A DNA stretch of 20,199 nucleotides from an uncultured Christensenellaceae bacterium (GCA_910586945.1 CAJULO010000008.1:1-20199); one strand, 5' to 3'; shown: positions 6,981 to 15,881, numbered from the stretch's first letter. Translations and numbers: made by a program. Notes: generated by a model not told the origin, from the sequence alone.

Positions 6981-8237
6981 TTATAGAGTTAAACCTTTCT
7001 CTATTTTTCCAACAACAGCAGTTGCTAAATATGCTTTATCAAAATTTGCTTGCATTGCTGCTCTACAATCCTCTAATGTTAAATTATCAATTTTATCAAT
7101 CCGTTTTTCAATATCTAATAATGCATCATTATATAACATATGTTTTCCGTATTGTATCATCTGTGTCGCTGTATTTTCTTGCCCTAAAATTATATTTGAT
7201 TTTATTTGTGCCTTACCGCGTAGAAACTCTTCTTCAGTAAATAGATTTTGTTGTATATCTGCTATTATAGCAAATATTACATCAGTTGCCCTCTGCAAAT
7301 TTTTAGCATTTACGCCTGCATATATGTTTAATTGTCCACCCTCTGTAAAATTAGAGAGATAAGAATATACTGTATAGGCCAGTCCCATTTCTTCACGCAC
7401 CTTTTGAAATAGACGAGAACTCATACCTCCGCCAAGTACAGAGTTTAATATCATTGTAGCTTCCATACGCGCATCTTCCCGCGCAACTGATGGATATGCA
7501 AGTGCTAAATGTACTTGTTCAATATCTTTAAATTTATACAGATGTCTCTTTGTAAATTGTATATCTTTTTGTCTATCTTGAAATGGATAGGCAACAAATA
7601 CACTTTCTAAATACTGTTCAACAAGTTCTTCTGCCTCTTTGAATTCAATATTCCCAGCAATACTTACAACAATATTTTTCGGATTATATCTATCACGAAT
7701 ATACTTTAAAAGTGCTTTTTGTGTAAAACGCTTGACATTATCAGAAGTTCCTAAAATGGTTTTACCATATCCCGTATTTCCAAAATATGCCTCAGCTAAA
7801 ATATCCATACATAATTCATCTGGAGTATCTTCAGTCATGGCAATTTCTTCAAGTACAACAGATTTTTCTCTATCCATCTCTTCCATCGGAAAATTAGAGT
7901 GCAAGAATAAGTCTGCTAAAATTTCAAATGCCTGTCCAGCACTTTCACTCGGCGCTTTTGCATAATAACAAGTGATATCTTTAGAGGTAAAGGCATTGAC
8001 TTGTGCCCCTATTGTATCCATATCTTTAGAGATATCAAATGCAGTGCGTTTTTCTGTTCCTTTAAACATCATATGTTCTAAAAAGTGTGATATACCATTT
8101 TCTTCTGCACTCTCAAATGAGGAACCTGTACCCACAATAATCCCCATACTTACTGATAATAAACCTGGAATCCGTTTTAAAACAAAACGTAAACCACTTT
8201 TATATTCTTTACGAAAAGTTAGTTCTAAATTTTGCAT
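6981..8237 (-). CDS. M16B zinc peptidase (YmxG/MlpA-like)
   Basis: This is a pitrilysin-type zinc metallopeptidase of 418 aa. The inverted zinc motif HFLEH gives His51, Glu54 and His55, and Glu131 in VVLEEIAMTEDTPDEL is the third ligand. The second half (about 215-418) has the inactive M16_C fold, with LGGGMSSRLFQKVREE near the middle, a hallmark of the processing-peptidase subfamily. No signal peptide is present, so it should be cytosolic. An AAGGAG site lies six bases before the ATG, and only 10 bp separate it from the deacetylase gene. This pairing mirrors the ylxY-mlpA (ymxG) pair of Bacillus subtilis, so the two genes probably form an operon. The substrate is unknown. Confidence 0.92.
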   Translation of the reverse strand: MQNLELTFRKEYKSGLRFVLKRIPGLLSVSMGIIVGTGSSFESAEENGISHFLEHMMFKGTEKRTAFDISKDMDTIGAQVNAFTSKDITCYYAKAPSESAGQAFEILADLFLHSNFPMEEMDREKSVVLEEIAMTEDTPDELCMDILAEAYFGNTGYGKTILGTSDNVKRFTQKALLKYIRDRYNPKNIVVSIAGNIEFKEAEELVEQYLESVFVAYPFQDRQKDIQFTKRHLYKFKDIEQVHLALAYPSVAREDARMEATMILNSVLGGGMSSRLFQKVREEMGLAYTVYSYLSNFTEGGQLNIYAGVNAKNLQRATDVIFAIIADIQQNLFTEEEFLRGKAQIKSNIILGQENTATQMIQYGKHMLYNDALLDIEKRIDKIDNLTLEDCRAAMQANFDKAYLATAVVGKIEKGLTL

Positions 8238-8247
8238 ATTTTTCTCC

Positions 8248-8961
8248 TTATGTTTTTACAATGCCACTAATGTTTTCCGTCACTGTAACCACTTTCAATT
8301 GGTTACTTTGATAATTCTTCAATATATTTGGTAGCGCTGCCGCTGTTGCTTTTGTTGGATGCATTAGCACTAAATCTCCACCTATAGCATTTTTAGTTGC
8401 TCTTGTATAGATTAAGTTTGCATCTTTATCTCGCCAGTCGATAGTATCTTTACTCCACATAACCACTTTATATCCTAGTGCTTCACAGGCTTTGATTGTA
8501 TTTTCATTATACGCACCAGATGGTGGAGCAAATAAATTTAATTTTACTTTTGTAATTTGTTCTACCAATGTACCACAACTTTCTATTTCTTGTACATTTT
8601 GTGTATAGCTAAGCTTATCTTGGTCTTTATGAAAAAAACCATGATTGGCAAGTTCATGTCCACTTTTTTGAATTTTTTGCAGCATCTCTACATTTTTATC
8701 TGCCCAACTTCCACCAATAAAAAAGGTCGCTTTTACTTCAAATTGTGCTAAACTTTCTAAAATACTATCTATAAATTCCGTTCCCCAATATACATTAAAC
8801 ATAAGCGAAATTTTATTACTATTTCTATCCCCATTATAGTATACTTTATCGCTTAGTTTCTGCACCGGAGATGCTGCTGTTGGTAAAAAACAAATAATTC
8901 CAACAATTACAAGTACACAACTTAAAATAATATTTGTTACAATAGTTAAATTCCTTTTCAC
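8248..8961 (-). CDS. ylxY: YlxY-like polysaccharide deacetylase-family protein, catalytic residues lost
   Basis: This NodB-fold protein has an N-terminal membrane segment (about residues 8-30). I prefer the GTG start at 8961 because GAGGG lies eight bases upstream (237 aa); the TTG fifteen bases earlier has no ribosome site. Active deacetylases of the PdaB type have F-D-x-x-W-G; here it is FNVYWG, so the catalytic Asp is Asn. The His pair is kept (NHGFFH), as are the later DTIDW and LMHPT motifs. The usual Arg-Pro-Pro of motif 3 reads FAPPSGAY, so Arg is Ala. Loss of both the Asp and the Arg suggests weak or no hydrolysis, though metal and glycan binding may persist. It lies 10 bp before the M16 peptidase, as YlxY does before MlpA. 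A sigma-E-like promoter is possible upstream. Confidence 0.85.
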   Translation of the reverse strand: MKRNLTIVTNIILSCVLVIVGIICFLPTAASPVQKLSDKVYYNGDRNSNKISLMFNVYWGTEFIDSILESLAQFEVKATFFIGGSWADKNVEMLQKIQKSGHELANHGFFHKDQDKLSYTQNVQEIESCGTLVEQITKVKLNLFAPPSGAYNENTIKACEALGYKVVMWSKDTIDWRDKDANLIYTRATKNAIGGDLVLMHPTKATAAALPNILKNYQSNQLKVVTVTENISGIVKT

Positions 8962-8991
8962 GAAACATACCCTCAATAAGTTTGTTACTTT

Positions 8992-9020
8992 ACTGTATGC
9001 CTAAAAGGATAAAATTATGA
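8992..9020 (-). promoter_or_regulatory. Possible sigma-E promoter before the ylxY-like gene
   Basis: On the minus strand, TCATAAT (9020-9014), a 14-bp spacer and CATACAGT (8999-8992) differ from the Bacillus sigma-E consensus KMATATT/CATACAHT by one base in each box. The predicted start near 8985 gives a leader of about 24 nt containing the GAGGG site. In AT-rich DNA such matches can be accidental. Confidence 0.45.
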
Positions 9021-9034
9021 TTACTATACTATTG

Positions 9035-11407
9035 CTATTTTAATGTTACTATTGTTACCCCTGCTTCACCTTCTCCATAGATACCTTGTCTAAATTCTTT
9101 TACTTGCTTATGTCTTTTTAAATATTGATGTATACCTTCTTTTAATCGTCCTGTTCCTATACCATGTATAATTTTAATAGAATCATATCCCGCTAAAATG
9201 GAACGGTCAATAAAAGCATCCACTTCTAAAACACCTTCATCTACAGTACAACCTAAAATGTTGATTTCTAAACTATGCATAGTTTGTGCAGTATTTGTAT
9301 TTTTCATAACTTGTACAGTTTTTTTCTTTGGCTTTTCTGGCTTTTTTATCTGTGGTAAAAATGCAACATCTTGCAGCTTTGCCTGTACACGCATATTCCC
9401 ACAGAGTAGTTGCACTTCTTGTCTACGCATATTGATAGACTGCACAACTCCTTGACAATTTAAAGCATTATAATAAAGCGTATCTCCCACTTGAATAAGT
9501 GCAATATTCTCAACTGGTACAAAACTGTTTTGCCTATCTTCACTCTCCGTGACATATGCTTTATTCGCAAGCTTATTCTTTACTGACCTTGCATGAATTA
9601 AATCTGCTTGTGTCAACTCTGCTTGGTCAAATATTGCCTGTAATTCTTCAAGTAATGCTTCAGCTTCCGCCAACCTTTCATTCACGATTCTTCTGCTTTC
9701 CACCTTAGCACGATTTAAAAGTTTTTCTTCCTGTTTTTTGAGTTCTTCTTCTCGCTTCTCTATATCTAATAACTTTTTTTCCCACTCTTTTTGTAGACGA
9801 ATTGCTTCATTTTTTACATTTTCTGCATCAATTCTACTCTGTTCTGCATTTTTAACAATTTCCTCAAGTACTTGCCCCGTTTGTGATAAATTTGCAATTG
9901 CACTTTTTAAAATCTCTTCACGAAGTCCAAGTTTTCTAGATATTGCTATGGCATTACTATTTCCAGAATGCCCTGTTACAACTTTATATAATGGTTGCAA
10001 TGTATTGCTATCAAACTGCATGCTTGCATTTTCAATAGCACTCTCTATATAAGCAAATTCCTTTAAACTGGAATAATGTGTTGTAACAATTCCTTTAGTA
10101 TTTTTATGCAATAAGAACTCTAAAACTGCTTTTGCTATCGCTTGCCCCTCATCAGGGTCAGTACCACTGCCAAGTTCATCAATTAAAACGAGAGAATTTG
10201 CCGTCGCTTCTTCTGTGATATGAATAATATTTTGAATATGGGAGGAAAAAGTGGATAAATTCTCTTCGATACTTTGTGCATCACCAATATCACAAAAAAT
10301 TTCATCAAAAATATTGATTTGACTCTCTGGCATTGCTGGAATAAATAAGCCACTGGCTGCCATAAGACAAAATAACCCACACATTTTTAATGTAACAGTT
10401 TTACCACCCGTATTTGGACCTGATAACAATAGAATTCTACTAGATTGCCCAAAACTTAAACTCACAGGCACAATAGTCTCTGCAACCAATAGTGGATGTC
10501 GCCCTTTATGTATTGCCACAATCCCTCTATTATTCAGTTTTGGTCTATTACAACTATGTTTATAACTGTAATATGCCTTAGCAAAACCACAATCTAAAGT
10601 TACCAAATGTTTACAGTTTTCTATTAAGAATTCCGCAACTTCAGCAACTTCTATGGAAAGCATATGCAATATATGTTCTTCCTCCGCCTTTTCCGCTAAC
10701 TCATACTCACGCAACTGATTGTTGAGTTCTAATACTTCAGTTGGTTCTATAAAAAAAGTTGAACCTGTTGCAGAACGGTCATGTACAAATCCCTTTATTT
10801 TATTTTTATGTTCTGCACGAACAGGTAAAACATAACGATTATCTCGTATAGTGATAATAGCTTCTTGTAAATATTGACTATTTTGCTGTAAATATTCTTG
10901 TAAACGATGTCTTATCTTTTCATTACATTGGCGAATTGCAAGTCGTATTTGATAGAGTTTTTCGCTCGCTGTATCCTTTAATGCCGTTGTTGATAAAATT
11001 TTATCATCTATTGACTTTTGCAATTTCTTATCAACATATAACACATTTGCTATCTCTATAAGTTGTGGCAATTTCTCGGGCATACTCATGATACCACTAT
11101 GCATTGCACTGGATGATTTTAAAAGTTTATATATATCTAACAATTCTTCTAAGGTAAGTATTGCACCCTTTTGTACTTTCGTGAGACAATCCTCAAGTGG
11201 AGGAAAATATTCTAATTTTGCTAGTCCAAATTCAAATAGAGCTTGTTGACACTCCGTGGTAAAATGCAATAGAGTATTTGCCGTCTGCAAATCTGTAGAC
11301 GGCAATGTCTGCAAAAGCGCTACACGACTTGCATCTAAAATAGCAAAAGTCGCCACTGTTTGCATAATTTTATTAAACTCTAATTTTTGTAATACCTCTA
11401 CTTTCAT
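9035..11407 (-). CDS. mutS2: MutS2 family DNA/ribosome-acting ATPase
   Basis: MutS2 is a MutS-core ATPase that lacks the mismatch-recognition domain. It suppresses recombination in some bacteria and acts on collided ribosomes in Bacillus. Numbered from the ATG, Walker A GPNTGGKT is at 330-337, Walker B LVLIDE at 406-411, and SGTDPDEGQAIAKAVLE follows. A long charged coiled coil spans about 510-610. The C-terminal Smr domain (about 708-790) keeps IIHGIGTG and GEGEAGVTIV, but the LDLRG-like strand reads LEINILG, so the usual Arg/His position is Ile. I chose the ATG at 11407 because AGG lies a few bases upstream; the TTG at 11413 is too close to it. The length of 790 aa is typical. It follows pheT by 12 bp and should share its transcript. 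Confidence 0.96.
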   Translation of the reverse strand: MKVEVLQKLEFNKIMQTVATFAILDASRVALLQTLPSTDLQTANTLLHFTTECQQALFEFGLAKLEYFPPLEDCLTKVQKGAILTLEELLDIYKLLKSSSAMHSGIMSMPEKLPQLIEIANVLYVDKKLQKSIDDKILSTTALKDTASEKLYQIRLAIRQCNEKIRHRLQEYLQQNSQYLQEAIITIRDNRYVLPVRAEHKNKIKGFVHDRSATGSTFFIEPTEVLELNNQLREYELAEKAEEEHILHMLSIEVAEVAEFLIENCKHLVTLDCGFAKAYYSYKHSCNRPKLNNRGIVAIHKGRHPLLVAETIVPVSLSFGQSSRILLLSGPNTGGKTVTLKMCGLFCLMAASGLFIPAMPESQINIFDEIFCDIGDAQSIEENLSTFSSHIQNIIHITEEATANSLVLIDELGSGTDPDEGQAIAKAVLEFLLHKNTKGIVTTHYSSLKEFAYIESAIENASMQFDSNTLQPLYKVVTGHSGNSNAIAISRKLGLREEILKSAIANLSQTGQVLEEIVKNAEQSRIDAENVKNEAIRLQKEWEKKLLDIEKREEELKKQEEKLLNRAKVESRRIVNERLAEAEALLEELQAIFDQAELTQADLIHARSVKNKLANKAYVTESEDRQNSFVPVENIALIQVGDTLYYNALNCQGVVQSINMRRQEVQLLCGNMRVQAKLQDVAFLPQIKKPEKPKKKTVQVMKNTNTAQTMHSLEINILGCTVDEGVLEVDAFIDRSILAGYDSIKIIHGIGTGRLKEGIHQYLKRHKQVKEFRQGIYGEGEAGVTIVTLK

Positions 11408-11419
11408 CTTCAACCTATG

Positions 11420-14020
11420 TTATCTTCTAACAATATTTAATTTTTGCTGTAAATTATTCACTACTTGCTGCATAATACTATCTATCTCTTCCGGCTTTCT
11501 CTCTCTATCTACATTTTCAAATGTGATAGTAAATGCTAAGCTCTTTTTATTCTCTCCTAATTTTTTATCCATGTATGTATCAAATAATTTTACATTTGTT
11601 ATGCTACTATCCGTGCTATATATAACATCTTCAATTGCTTTACATGTTATATCTTGAGGCATAAGAAGAGAGATATCTCTGTACATATCGCTAAATTTAG
11701 TAAGTTTAGTAAAATATTTTTTTTGATTACATTCCTTTTCAAGAATATGCAAATAAATTTCGCCTAAATATACGGGATATTCTATAGAAAGTTCTTCAGC
11801 AAGCGTTGGAGCAAGCTCTCCAAAACATCCTATAACTTGCCCATTACAAAAGACTTCAGCTGCTCTGCCGTGATGGAAATAGTGATTTTTTATCACTCTA
11901 TAATCAAATTTTAAGGCAAATTGTTCTTCCAATACTGCAAATGCTCCTTTCGCTGTATAAAAACTTTCATTTTCTCCATATAGAGCAAATGCTAGTGTCA
12001 TATTTTCTTGTGGCAGTATTTTTGTTGTATCTTTTTTATAGACATTTGCACACTCAAATAGACGCACTGCTCTATTATTTTTACGCATATTTGTTGAAAC
12101 TGCCTGCAACATAGATGGCAAAAGGGTTGTACGCATCATACTAAAATCTTCGCCAATTGGATTACAAATCGTAACGCTTTGTACAGCTTCTTTTTCCATA
12201 GCAAATAAAAGATAATCCTTTGGAGAAATAAAGGAAAAAGTTATACTCTCTTGATAAGCTTGCCCTACAAAAATATCTTTTATACTATTATAAAATTGTT
12301 GCTGTGCATTTAACCCGCCATGTGTAATTTCTGCCTTTTGTAATAGATGCTTTTTGACATGTTGGTACCCATATAGGCGAATAACTTCCTCTGCAAGGTC
12401 GGCATATCCTTCAATATCCTCTCTAAAAGCAGGTGCAGTGACTAAAATTTGCCTATGCTCTAAACATTTTCCAATAAGCTTATAGTCTATATTGCCAAGC
12501 TCTCTACTTCCTTCAATTTCCTGCACTGTAAAAGAGAGACGCTCTAAAATATTTTTAATTTTACTTTCACTTACTTTAATACCGAGCAAGGCATTTATCT
12601 TTCTATAAGATGTTTGCACTTGTATTTGCTCTATGCTTTCTCTATAACCATATGTCTTATCGACTATACGAATAGCAGCTTGATAGTCATTGCCAATATA
12701 TCCGCTAATTTTACCAACCAATCCCCCTGCATGTACTGGTAAAATTTTTAATACTTCCGTCATATTTTCGCTACCTATACTATTGCTACATTTTTGAATC
12801 TCTGTAATTGCTGAAAATTCTTGCACAACTTTTGCAACTTCTAAATTATCAAAAAAATGTAAAGCACGCTTCATTGCAAGCAATCCAGTATAACTATCTA
12901 CTCCCTTTTCATAGCGTGCAGATGCATCTGTACGCATAGACATAGCTTTAGCACTACGACGAATATTCGCACGGTCAAAAGTAGCACACTCTAAAAAAAT
13001 ATTTTTTGTATTTATATTCACTGCACTTACTTGACTCCCCATAATGCCTGCAAGTGCAAGTACCTTTTCGTTATCAGCAATGACAAGTTGCTTTTCTGTT
13101 AATGTTACCTCTTTCTCATTTAACAGAACTGCCTTTTCTCCATTCTCTGCCTGACGCAATACTATATTTTCTTGAATATTATCTACATCAAAAGCATGTA
13201 ACGGTTGCCCAAGCTCGAGTAAAATATAGTTTGTGATATCCACAACCGCATTTTTTGCGCGCATGCCACAAAGTGCCAAACGCCGTTGCATCCATTTTGG
13301 AGATTCCTTATATACTACATCTTGCAAAACTTGCCCCATATATTGTCGACATAAATTTAATCCACCCATAGTTACTATCATTTTAGGTAAATGCTCTATA
13401 CTTGAGTATACTGTTGTGTAACTAGTATCAAGCATTTTTAAAGGTTTATCTAAAAGTGCTGCAATTTCTCTTGCAATTCCATATATGCTTTGACAATCTG
13501 GTCTATTCGCAGTAATTGCAATATCTAACACAATATCATCAAGTCCAACAACTGCCTGTATTGCTTGCCCTACTTGTTGTTCTCCTTGCAAAATTAAAAT
13601 GCCATCTGCTGCAGCTCCTGTATAGAACTCTTCCCCGATACCAAGTTCTTCACCAGAACAGAGCATTCCAAATGAATCTACTCCACGCATTTTTGTTGTA
13701 AGAATATGCATACCATTTGCCGTTTTTGAATCATGTAATGCAACGGGCACAAAATCACCAACTGCAACATTTTTTGCCGCTGTAAGTATTTGTATTCCAT
13801 TTCCATATTTGCCACAATCTATTTGACAAACTTGCAATTTATCAGCATTAGGATGTCTATCAATGGCAACAATTTTTCCGACAACTATATTTTCTACACT
13901 TTTTTCTAAATCAACAATCTCTTCTACTTCAAATCCACTGGCAAATAACTTTTCAGCAAGCTCATTTGCATTACAATCTATATCAACATACTCTTTTAAC
14001 CATGAAAAAGGTACCTTCAT
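11420..14020 (-). CDS. pheT: Phenylalanyl-tRNA synthetase beta subunit, longer than usual
   Basis: PheT forms the alpha2-beta2 synthetase with PheS and carries the tRNA-binding and editing parts. The likely start is the ATG at 14020 (MKVPFSWLKEYVDID), one base after the pheS stop, with AAGGAG inside the pheS end. An in-frame ATG 21 bases upstream exists but sits within pheS and lacks that site. Domains in order: EMAP/OB tRNA-binding domain (about 38-150, IVVGKIVAIDRHPNADKLQVC), B3/B4 editing region (about 205-395), B5 (about 470-545, INALLG), catalytic-like core, and the C-terminal FDX-ACB domain (last 95 aa, FSDMYRDISLLMP). At 866 aa it is roughly 65 residues longer than common bacterial PheT (about 800). 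The extra residues lie between B3/B4 and B5 and inside B5, at about 395-460 and 505-523. Confidence 0.97.
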   Translation of the reverse strand: MKVPFSWLKEYVDIDCNANELAEKLFASGFEVEEIVDLEKSVENIVVGKIVAIDRHPNADKLQVCQIDCGKYGNGIQILTAAKNVAVGDFVPVALHDSKTANGMHILTTKMRGVDSFGMLCSGEELGIGEEFYTGAAADGILILQGEQQVGQAIQAVVGLDDIVLDIAITANRPDCQSIYGIAREIAALLDKPLKMLDTSYTTVYSSIEHLPKMIVTMGGLNLCRQYMGQVLQDVVYKESPKWMQRRLALCGMRAKNAVVDITNYILLELGQPLHAFDVDNIQENIVLRQAENGEKAVLLNEKEVTLTEKQLVIADNEKVLALAGIMGSQVSAVNINTKNIFLECATFDRANIRRSAKAMSMRTDASARYEKGVDSYTGLLAMKRALHFFDNLEVAKVVQEFSAITEIQKCSNSIGSENMTEVLKILPVHAGGLVGKISGYIGNDYQAAIRIVDKTYGYRESIEQIQVQTSYRKINALLGIKVSESKIKNILERLSFTVQEIEGSRELGNIDYKLIGKCLEHRQILVTAPAFREDIEGYADLAEEVIRLYGYQHVKKHLLQKAEITHGGLNAQQQFYNSIKDIFVGQAYQESITFSFISPKDYLLFAMEKEAVQSVTICNPIGEDFSMMRTTLLPSMLQAVSTNMRKNNRAVRLFECANVYKKDTTKILPQENMTLAFALYGENESFYTAKGAFAVLEEQFALKFDYRVIKNHYFHHGRAAEVFCNGQVIGCFGELAPTLAEELSIEYPVYLGEIYLHILEKECNQKKYFTKLTKFSDMYRDISLLMPQDITCKAIEDVIYSTDSSITNVKLFDTYMDKKLGENKKSLAFTITFENVDRERKPEEIDSIMQQVVNNLQQKLNIVRR

Positions 14021-14021
14021 T

Positions 14022-15077
14022 TTACTTTTCTCCTTTTGCACTATTAAATTGTTTTAAAAAACGAATGTCATTTTCAAAAAATAACCGAATATCTGGTATA
14101 CCATATTTTATCATGGCAATGCGTTCAATGCCAAGGCCAAAGGCAAATCCACTATATTTTGCTGTATCTATTTTGCAAGTTTGTAAAACACGCTCATTCA
14201 CCATGCCTGCACCTAATATTTCAATCCAACCGGTATTTTTACAAATTTTACATCCTTTACCATGACAGTGTACACAAGATAAATCAACTTCAACACTCGG
14301 TTCTGTAAACGGAAAATAAGATGGACGCAAACGCGTCTTCGTATTACAATCAAACATCCTTTTCGCAAAGGCATCTAAAAGTCCCTTTAAGTCACATAGA
14401 GTTATATTTTTATCAACAACTAGTCCTTCCATCTGATGAAACATTGGAGAATGCGTTGCATCGCTATCACTACGATATACTCTACCAGTAGTTAATATTT
14501 TAATCGGCGGTAACTGCTGCTCCATAACATGCACTTGTCCTGCTGATGTCTGTGAACGCAACAGTAAATTTTTATGTATAAAAAAAGTATCTTGCATATC
14601 GCGTGATGGATGATCTTCAGGTATATTTAAAGCTTGAAAATTATAATAATCTGTTTCAAACTCTGTACTATCAAAAACAGTAAATCCAAATCCAGTAAAA
14701 ATTGCAATAAGTTCATTCTGAATCAGTGTTATAGGATGTAAACCACCCTTTTTTTGAAAAATAGCTGGTGCTGTAATATCAATTTTTTCTCTTTCATAAC
14801 GCAATGCCATTTCTTTTTCTCTTGCTAATCGTTCTTTTTCTGCAAAAAGCTTTTCAGCATAGTCACGCAATTCGTTTACATATTTTCCCATTTCTGGTCT
14901 TAGTTCTGGTGCAACATCTTTCATACTCTTTAATAAATCAGTAAGCTTGCCTGTCTTACCTAAAAATTGCATTTTTAGTTCAAACAACTTTTGTCGTAAA
15001 TTTTCATTTTCCTGTAAAAATACTTTTTGCACTTCAATTTGAATTTCTTCCTTTAAAGTTGCAATTTTTTTTTGCAT
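14022..15077 (-). CDS. pheS: Phenylalanyl-tRNA synthetase alpha subunit
   Basis: PheS holds the class II active site that joins phenylalanine to tRNA-Phe. The N-terminal coiled coil (about 1-90) binds tRNA. Motif 2 TGRVYRSDSDATHSPMFHQ (197-215) and motif 3 GFAFGLGIERIAMIKYGI (310-327) are intact. A four-cysteine knuckle (C268, C271, C276, C279; CxxC-x4-CxxC) sits just before the conserved EILGAGMV; similar CxxCxGxGCxxC inserts occur in many bacterial PheS. The length of 351 aa is normal. A strong AAGGAG ribosome site precedes the ATG. Its promoter is clear and leaves a leader of about 30 nt, too short for the T-box that controls pheST in many Bacillota. It heads the pheS-pheT-mutS2 unit. Confidence 0.97.
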   Translation of the reverse strand: MQKKIATLKEEIQIEVQKVFLQENENLRQKLFELKMQFLGKTGKLTDLLKSMKDVAPELRPEMGKYVNELRDYAEKLFAEKERLAREKEMALRYEREKIDITAPAIFQKKGGLHPITLIQNELIAIFTGFGFTVFDSTEFETDYYNFQALNIPEDHPSRDMQDTFFIHKNLLLRSQTSAGQVHVMEQQLPPIKILTTGRVYRSDSDATHSPMFHQMEGLVVDKNITLCDLKGLLDAFAKRMFDCNTKTRLRPSYFPFTEPSVEVDLSCVHCHGKGCKICKNTGWIEILGAGMVNERVLQTCKIDTAKYSGFAFGLGIERIAMIKYGIPDIRLFFENDIRFLKQFNSAKGEK

Positions 15078-15112
15078 ACTCCCTCTCCTTTTTGCAACTA
15101 TAGTTTATCTGT

Positions 15113-15141
15113 AGTATATCAAAATATCTACAAAAAATCAA
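15113..15141 (-). promoter_or_regulatory. Sigma-A promoter of pheST
   Basis: On the minus strand, TTGATT (15141-15136), a 17-bp spacer and TATACT (15118-15113) predict a start near 15106. It lies between the yunB stop and pheS. Confidence 0.75.
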
Positions 15142-15146
15142 TAATT

Positions 15147-15809
15147 TTATGGAAATAAATTTCCGCCAAGAACAATATTTGGAATACTTCCAACAATCAA
15201 ACTACTTGCCACCAACACATCGGTAGATGCAAGTACATTTAAGGTATATGTTGGCATAATTACACTGACATATGCCGTAACTTTAATATAAATTTCATGC
15301 AATGTTTGATTGATTCCTGCACTGATAAAATTTGATTGAAAACTACAATCTGCCGATGAAACTGGTATAATTTTAAACTTGATTTTAGGTCCAAATCCAG
15401 ATAAAAATTCGATACCAGAAAAGGCAAGTAATGGAATTTCTACTCCATCATTGCAATTGATATTGAGATGTTGAATTGTAAGTGCAGTAGTTTCCCTTGC
15501 TATTAAATTGACTTTTGTTGTATTTGCCTCAATACTCAAAATATTATCCTTACTATCTCTTTGGATTGTGACAATATCAGAATAGTTTATATTGGATTTT
15601 GAAAAAACATCATATACTGCTTGATTTACAGCATTATGCGTTGCAGATTGCACATTTGCTTCACTGATTTTAACTAATATTTTAGAGACATTGCTTTGTA
15701 ATAGAAAAATTGAACCACCTACAATAACGAGCAAAATAAAAATTACAATTGTTTTTTTCCATCTACGAGGCTTTTTATATCTCTTATATTTATAATTTTG
15801 TTTCGCCAT
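15147..15809 (-). CDS. yunB: Sporulation protein YunB
   Basis: YunB is a conserved endospore-former protein made in the mother cell under sigma-E in Bacillus subtilis; its mutant has a partial sporulation defect and its biochemical role is not known. This 220-aa copy has a very basic start (KYKRYKKPRRWKK) and one membrane helix (about 19-37). The extracytoplasmic part carries the family's features: INYSDIVTIQRDSKDNILSI, a segment around VNLIARETTALTIQHL, and the end containing IPLLAFSG, FLSGFGPKIKFKIIPV and SLIVGSIPNIVLGG. No Shine-Dalgarno sequence precedes the ATG, and the best upstream promoter match predicts a start at or next to the ATG. It diverges from the phosphopantetheinyl transferase gene. 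The assignment is good; the start site is less sure. Confidence 0.85.
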   Translation of the reverse strand: MAKQNYKYKRYKKPRRWKKTIVIFILLVIVGGSIFLLQSNVSKILVKISEANVQSATHNAVNQAVYDVFSKSNINYSDIVTIQRDSKDNILSIEANTTKVNLIARETTALTIQHLNINCNDGVEIPLLAFSGIEFLSGFGPKIKFKIIPVSSADCSFQSNFISAGINQTLHEIYIKVTAYVSVIMPTYTLNVLASTDVLVASSLIVGSIPNIVLGGNLFP

Positions 15810-15816
15810 ATGGACT

Positions 15817-15846
15817 AATATATGACTCTGTCATAAAATAATATGC
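15817..15846 (-). promoter_or_regulatory. Possible sigma-E promoter of yunB
   Basis: On the minus strand, GCATATT (15846-15840) is a full match to the sigma-E -35 consensus KMATATT. After a 15-bp spacer, CATATATT (15824-15817) matches CATACAHT in 7 of 8 bases. The ATG follows the -10 box by 7 bp, so the transcript would be leaderless, which agrees with the missing ribosome site. A palindrome TATGAC-TCT-GTCATA (15821-15835) overlaps the -10 box and could be an operator. Confidence 0.5.
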
Positions 15847-15852
15847 CAAAGA

Positions 15853-15881
15853 TTGAAAAGATTCAAAAAATATGGTATACT
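15853..15881 (+). promoter_or_regulatory. Sigma-A promoter of the phosphopantetheinyl transferase gene
   Basis: TTGAAA (15853-15858), a 17-bp spacer and TATACT (15876-15881) make a near-consensus promoter. Six bases separate the -10 box from the ATG at 15888, so transcription is expected to begin at or beside the start codon. Confidence 0.75.

Noticed and set aside
10183..10380. Second minus-strand frame inside mutS2
   Set aside because: It lies fully inside the conserved ATPase domain of mutS2 in another frame and shows no family features.
11408..11413. TTG start for mutS2
   Set aside because: The AGG-type ribosome site directly abuts it; the ATG six bases downstream is correctly spaced.
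15078..15146. T-box riboswitch before pheS
   Set aside because: The promoter leaves only about 30 nt of leader, and there is no T-box consensus, specifier stem or terminator.
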